Assembly (NCBI GenBank): GCA_946480065.1 | Contig: CAMLJA010000035.1 | Coordinates: 1 to 11,552 of the forward strand | DNA length: 11,552 nucleotides | Reading direction: 5' to 3' | From: an uncultured Thermomonas sp. | GTDB lineage: Bacteria; Pseudomonadota; Gammaproteobacteria; Xanthomonadales; Xanthomonadaceae | Part shown: positions 9,782 through 11,552 of the stretch, one piece after another | Layout: each line of letters starts with the position of its first letter | How positions within the stretch are numbered: the first letter of the stretch is position 1 | Notes under the pieces: generated by a model | The model's input: only the letters and a program-made list of their open reading frames with translations | Database searches by the model: none | Told to the model about the DNA's origin: nothing | Program-made: the position numbers and the translations under genes

Positions 9782-10641
9782 GCGCGGACGCCGGGTGGTC
9801 GGCCTGGCCGGCGCCGGCCAAGCTCAACCTGTTCCTGCGCATCACCGGGCGCCGCGCCGACGGCTACCACGCCCTGCAGACGGTGTTCCGGCTGCTGGAC
9901 TGGGGCGACACCGTGCACCTGCGGCCGCGCGCGGACGGAGTGGTGGCGCGGATCGGGCCCGGCGCCGGCGGCGTGGCGGCGCCCGACGACCTGGCGGTAC
10001 GCGCCGCCAACCTGCTGAAAAAAGAGGCCAAATGCGTCCAAGGTGCGGACATCCGCATCGAAAAGCGCATTCCGATGGGCGGCGGGCTGGGCGGGGGGTC
10101 CTCGGATGCGGCAACCGTGCTGGTCGCCCTCGATCGGCTCTGGGGCCTGGGTCTGGGCGAGGAGGCGCTGGCCGCGCTGGGGCTGCGGCTGGGCGCCGAC
10201 GTGCCGGTGTTCGTGCGCGGCCGCAATGCCTGGGCCGAGGGCGTGGGCGAGGAGCTGACGCCGATCGCCCTGCCGCCGGCCTGGTACGTGCTGGCACATC
10301 CCGGCGTCCACGCCGCCACCGCGGGGTTGTTCCAAGCCCATGATTTGACGCGCAATGCGGCGCCCGCGACAATGTCGGACTTCCTTTCCGGAACCGCGCT
10401 CGACAATGCGTTCGAGCCGGTGCTGCGCCGCCGCGAACCCGCCGTCGAGGCCCTGTTCGAAGCGCTGGCGGGCATCGGCGCGCCGCGCTTGACGGGTTCG
10501 GGCAGCGCCTGCTTCGTGGAATTCGCCGACCGCGGATCCGCCGAGCGCGCGCTGGCGGCGCTGCCGCCGGGCCTGCGTGCCTGGCTGGCGCGCGGCGCGG
10601 ACAGGTCGCCGCTGCTGGAGGCGGCGGAGAGGTTCCAGTAG
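9778..10641 (+). CDS. ispE: 4-diphosphocytidyl-2-C-methyl-D-erythritol kinase
   Basis: This 287-residue GHMP kinase phosphorylates CDP-methylerythritol with ATP in the MEP (non-mevalonate) isoprenoid pathway. The N-terminus has [12 protein letters not shown] (11-22) with the substrate-side Lys15 and [10 protein letters not shown] (28-37). The ATP-binding glycine loop is [14 protein letters not shown] (99-112). LGADVPVFV (138-146) holds the catalytic Asp141, and the third GHMP motif is [12 protein letters not shown] (238-249). It starts at GTG 9778, overlapping the lolB stop (GTGA), with only a weak ribosome binding site, so translational coupling is likely. Its TAG stop (10639-10641) overlaps the first two bases of tRNA-Gln. 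Two stretches (about 10018-10075 and 10327-10400) use AT-richer codons than the neighbours, and the second contains a promoter-like sequence. Confidence 0.97.
   Translation: MSADAGWSAWPAPAKLNLFLRITGRRADGYHALQTVFRLLDWGDTVHLRPRADGVVARIGPGAGGVAAPDDLAVRAANLLKKEAKCVQGADIRIEKRIPMGGGLGGGSSDAATVLVALDRLWGLGLGEEALAALGLRLGADVPVFVRGRNAWAEGVGEELTPIALPPAWYVLAHPGVHAATAGLFQAHDLTRNAAPATMSDFLSGTALDNAFEPVLRRREPAVEALFEALAGIGAPRLTGSGSACFVEFADRGSAERALAALPPGLRAWLARGADRSPLLEAAERFQ
10345..10373 (+). promoter_or_regulatory. Candidate internal sigma70 promoter for tRNA-Gln and prs, inside ispE
   Basis: TTGACG (10345-10350, 5 of 6 matches to the -35 consensus) is followed after exactly 17 bp by GACAAT (10368-10373, 4 of 6 matches to the -10 consensus). 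Transcription would begin near 10380, about 260 bases before the tRNA. The codons used here (TTG for Leu, ACA for Thr) are uncommon in this GC-rich window, as expected if bases are constrained by a promoter. There is no experimental support. Confidence 0.5.
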
Positions 10642-10715
10642 GGGCGTCGCCAAGTGGTTAAGGCACCGGGTTTTGATCCCGGCATTCGTAGGTTCGAATC
10701 CTTCCGCCCCTGCCA
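10640..10715 (+). tRNA. tRNA-Gln (anticodon UUG)
   Basis: A complete 76-base cloverleaf can be drawn. The acceptor stem pairs AGGGGCG (10640-10646) with CGCCCCT (10705-10711), followed by discriminator G (10712) and an encoded CCA (10713-10715). The D stem is GCC/GGC with loop AAGTGGTTAA. The anticodon stem CCGGG/CCCGG holds loop TTTTGAT, with anticodon TTG at 10673-10675, which reads CAA (and CAG by wobble). The T arm is GTAGG-TTCGAAT-CCTTC, with one apparent U-U mismatch (positions 50 and 64). The weak A1-U72 pair and G73 fit known glutaminyl-tRNA identity elements. Its first two bases lie within the ispE stop codon. Confidence 0.97.
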
Positions 10716-10746
10716 CTTCGCCCGCCTCCGACATAGACGTGCACCA

Positions 10747-10766
10747 CCGCGCGGCCCGCCGCGCGG
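10747..10766 (+). repeat. Perfect 8-bp inverted repeat (hairpin) between tRNA-Gln and prs
   Basis: CCGCGCGG (10747-10754), a CCCG loop (10755-10758) and CCGCGCGG again (10759-10766) can form an all-GC stem of eight pairs. The arm is also its own reverse complement. No T-run follows, so it is not a standard intrinsic terminator. It could protect the prs mRNA 5' end after tRNA processing, slow RNA polymerase, or simply reflect GC-rich composition. It is the only strong structure I see in the 102-base spacer. Confidence 0.55.
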
Positions 10767-10804
10767 CCCCCGATCCACCAGGCCCCGCCCGGTCAGAGCG
10801 CAGC

Positions 10805-10808
10805 GGAG
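10805..10808 (+). promoter_or_regulatory. Ribosome binding site of prs
   Basis: GGAG lies nine bases before ATG 10818 but only three before ATG 10812. The normal spacing favours 10818 as the prs start. Confidence 0.5.
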
Positions 10809-10817
10809 AAGATGGCG

Positions 10818-11552
10818 ATGCAGGACGAACCCAACGTGCTGGTTTTCTCGGGCAACGCCAACCGGCCGCTGGCCGAGGCGGTGTGCAAGGAGCTGGGCAT
10901 CCGCTTGGGCAAGGCGCTGGTCAGCACCTTCTCCGACGGCGAAGTGCAGGTGGAGATCGAGGAGAACGTGCGCCGGCAGGAGGTGTTCGTCATCCAGCCG
11001 ACCAACGCCCCGACCGCCGAGAACTTCATGGAGCTGCTGGTGCTGATCGACGCGCTCAAGCGCGCCTCGGTGGCCAGCGTGACCGCGGTGGTGCCGTACT
11101 TCGGCTACGCCCGCCAAGACCGCCGCCCGCGCTCGTCGCGGGTGCCGATCACGGCCAAGGTGGCGGCCAGGATGTTCGGCGCGGTGGGCACCGACCGGGT
11201 GCTGACGGTGGACCTGCACGCCGACCAGATCCAGGGCTTCTTCGACATCCCGGTCGACAACGTCTACGCCTCCCCGCTGCTGCTGGCCGACATCTGGCGC
11301 GCGCACGGCACCGACAACCTGATCGTGGTCTCGCCGGACGTGGGCGGCGTGGTGCGCGCGCGCGCGATCGCCAAGCGCCTGGACGACGCCGAGCTGGCCA
11401 TCATCGACAAGCGCCGGCCGAAGGCCAACGTGGCCACGGTGATGAACATCATCGGCGACGTGGAGGGCAAGACCTGCGTGCTGGTGGACGACATCGTCGA
11501 CACCGCCGGCACCCTGTGCGCCGCCGCCAACGCGCTGAAGGAGCGCGGGGCG
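10818..11552 (+). CDS. prs: Ribose-phosphate pyrophosphokinase (PRPP synthetase), partial at right edge
   Basis: The first 245 codons are present, of about 315-320 in the family. The enzyme transfers pyrophosphate from ATP to ribose-5-phosphate, making PRPP for purine, pyrimidine, histidine, tryptophan and NAD synthesis in the cytoplasm. Motifs are [14 protein letters not shown] near the N-terminus, [37 protein letters not shown] (ATP-binding flexible region), [24 protein letters not shown], the [17 protein letters not shown] segment and the PRPP-binding loop [10 protein letters not shown] at about 223-232. No frameshift is seen. An in-frame ATG at 10812 would add two residues; 10818 is preferred on ribosome binding site spacing. 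Placement after ispE and tRNA-Gln is the usual gammaproteobacterial order. Only the C-terminal quarter is missing, cut by the window. Confidence 0.97.
   Translation, partial: MQDEPNVLVFSGNANRPLAEAVCKELGIRLGKALVSTFSDGEVQVEIEENVRRQEVFVIQPTNAPTAENFMELLVLIDALKRASVASVTAVVPYFGYARQDRRPRSSRVPITAKVAARMFGAVGTDRVLTVDLHADQIQGFFDIPVDNVYASPLLLADIWRAHGTDNLIVVSPDVGGVVRARAIAKRLDDAELAIIDKRRPKANVATVMNIIGDVEGKTCVLVDDIVDTAGTLCAAANALKERGA

Noticed and set aside
10018..10023. Run of six A bases in ispE as a programmed frameshift site
   Set aside because: The zero-frame codons are AAA AAA GAG, which does not fit the X-XXY-YYZ slippery pattern, and the normal frame continues to a full-length enzyme.
8905..10734. A 609-codon open frame on the minus strand across lolB, ispE and tRNA-Gln
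   Set aside because: It is antisense to three well-supported genes and a tRNA. Its product is low-complexity Arg/Ala/Pro/Gly with no recognisable domain, as expected from stop-poor GC-rich DNA.
10729..10740. Weak CATAGA sequence as a -10 for prs
   Set aside because: No -35-like hexamer lies at a suitable distance; the internal ispE site is a better candidate.

Overview
The window is a stretch of very GC-rich (roughly 70-75 % by eye), densely packed chromosomal DNA with ordinary bacterial housekeeping genes. Protein sequences and gene order point to a gammaproteobacterium of the Xanthomonadaceae/Lysobacteraceae (Lysobacter, Luteimonas, Thermomonas or a relative). The main evidence is the divergent hemA-prfA // TPR protein-lolB-ispE-tRNA-Gln-prs block, an arrangement known from gammaproteobacteria, together with strong CTG/GCG/CGC codon bias and weak or absent Shine-Dalgarno sites. 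The genus is an inference. There are no insertion sequences, phage genes, CRISPR arrays or rRNA genes.

Layout. (1) 1-914, minus strand: a WrbA-type NAD(P)H:quinone oxidoreductase overlaps by four bases a small DUF2069 membrane protein that runs off the left edge. (2) 970-2816, plus strand: a YihY/BrkB-family inner-membrane protein with a C-terminal soluble extension overlaps a TlpA-like thioredoxin-fold lipoprotein. (3) 7370 down to 2826, minus strand: hemA-prfA (tetrapyrrole synthesis and translation termination), then a GNAT acetyltransferase, a MoaB-type molybdopterin protein, a small XRE-type regulator and a class I PPK2 polyphosphate kinase. All are tightly spaced and most are coupled by overlaps, so they could form one transcript or a few nested ones. 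(4) 7446-11552, plus strand: a secreted TPR-repeat protein, lolB and ispE joined by four-base overlaps, then tRNA-Gln(UUG), then prs (PRPP synthetase), cut by the right edge.

How the genes relate. hemA starts from glutamyl-tRNA, prfA and tRNA-Gln serve translation, ispE makes isoprenoid precursors, prs makes PRPP, and lolB inserts lipoproteins into the outer membrane. This is a growth-related core cluster rather than an accessory island. I found no new defence or mobile system.

The points most worth a second look are at the ispE/tRNA-Gln/prs junction. The tRNA-Gln 5' end lies inside the ispE stop codon, so RNase P cleavage of a read-through transcript would remove that stop codon. A near-consensus sigma70 promoter with a 17-bp spacer lies inside ispE upstream of the tRNA. 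A perfect 8-bp GC hairpin sits between the tRNA and prs. The tRNA T-stem also appears to contain a U-U mismatch.
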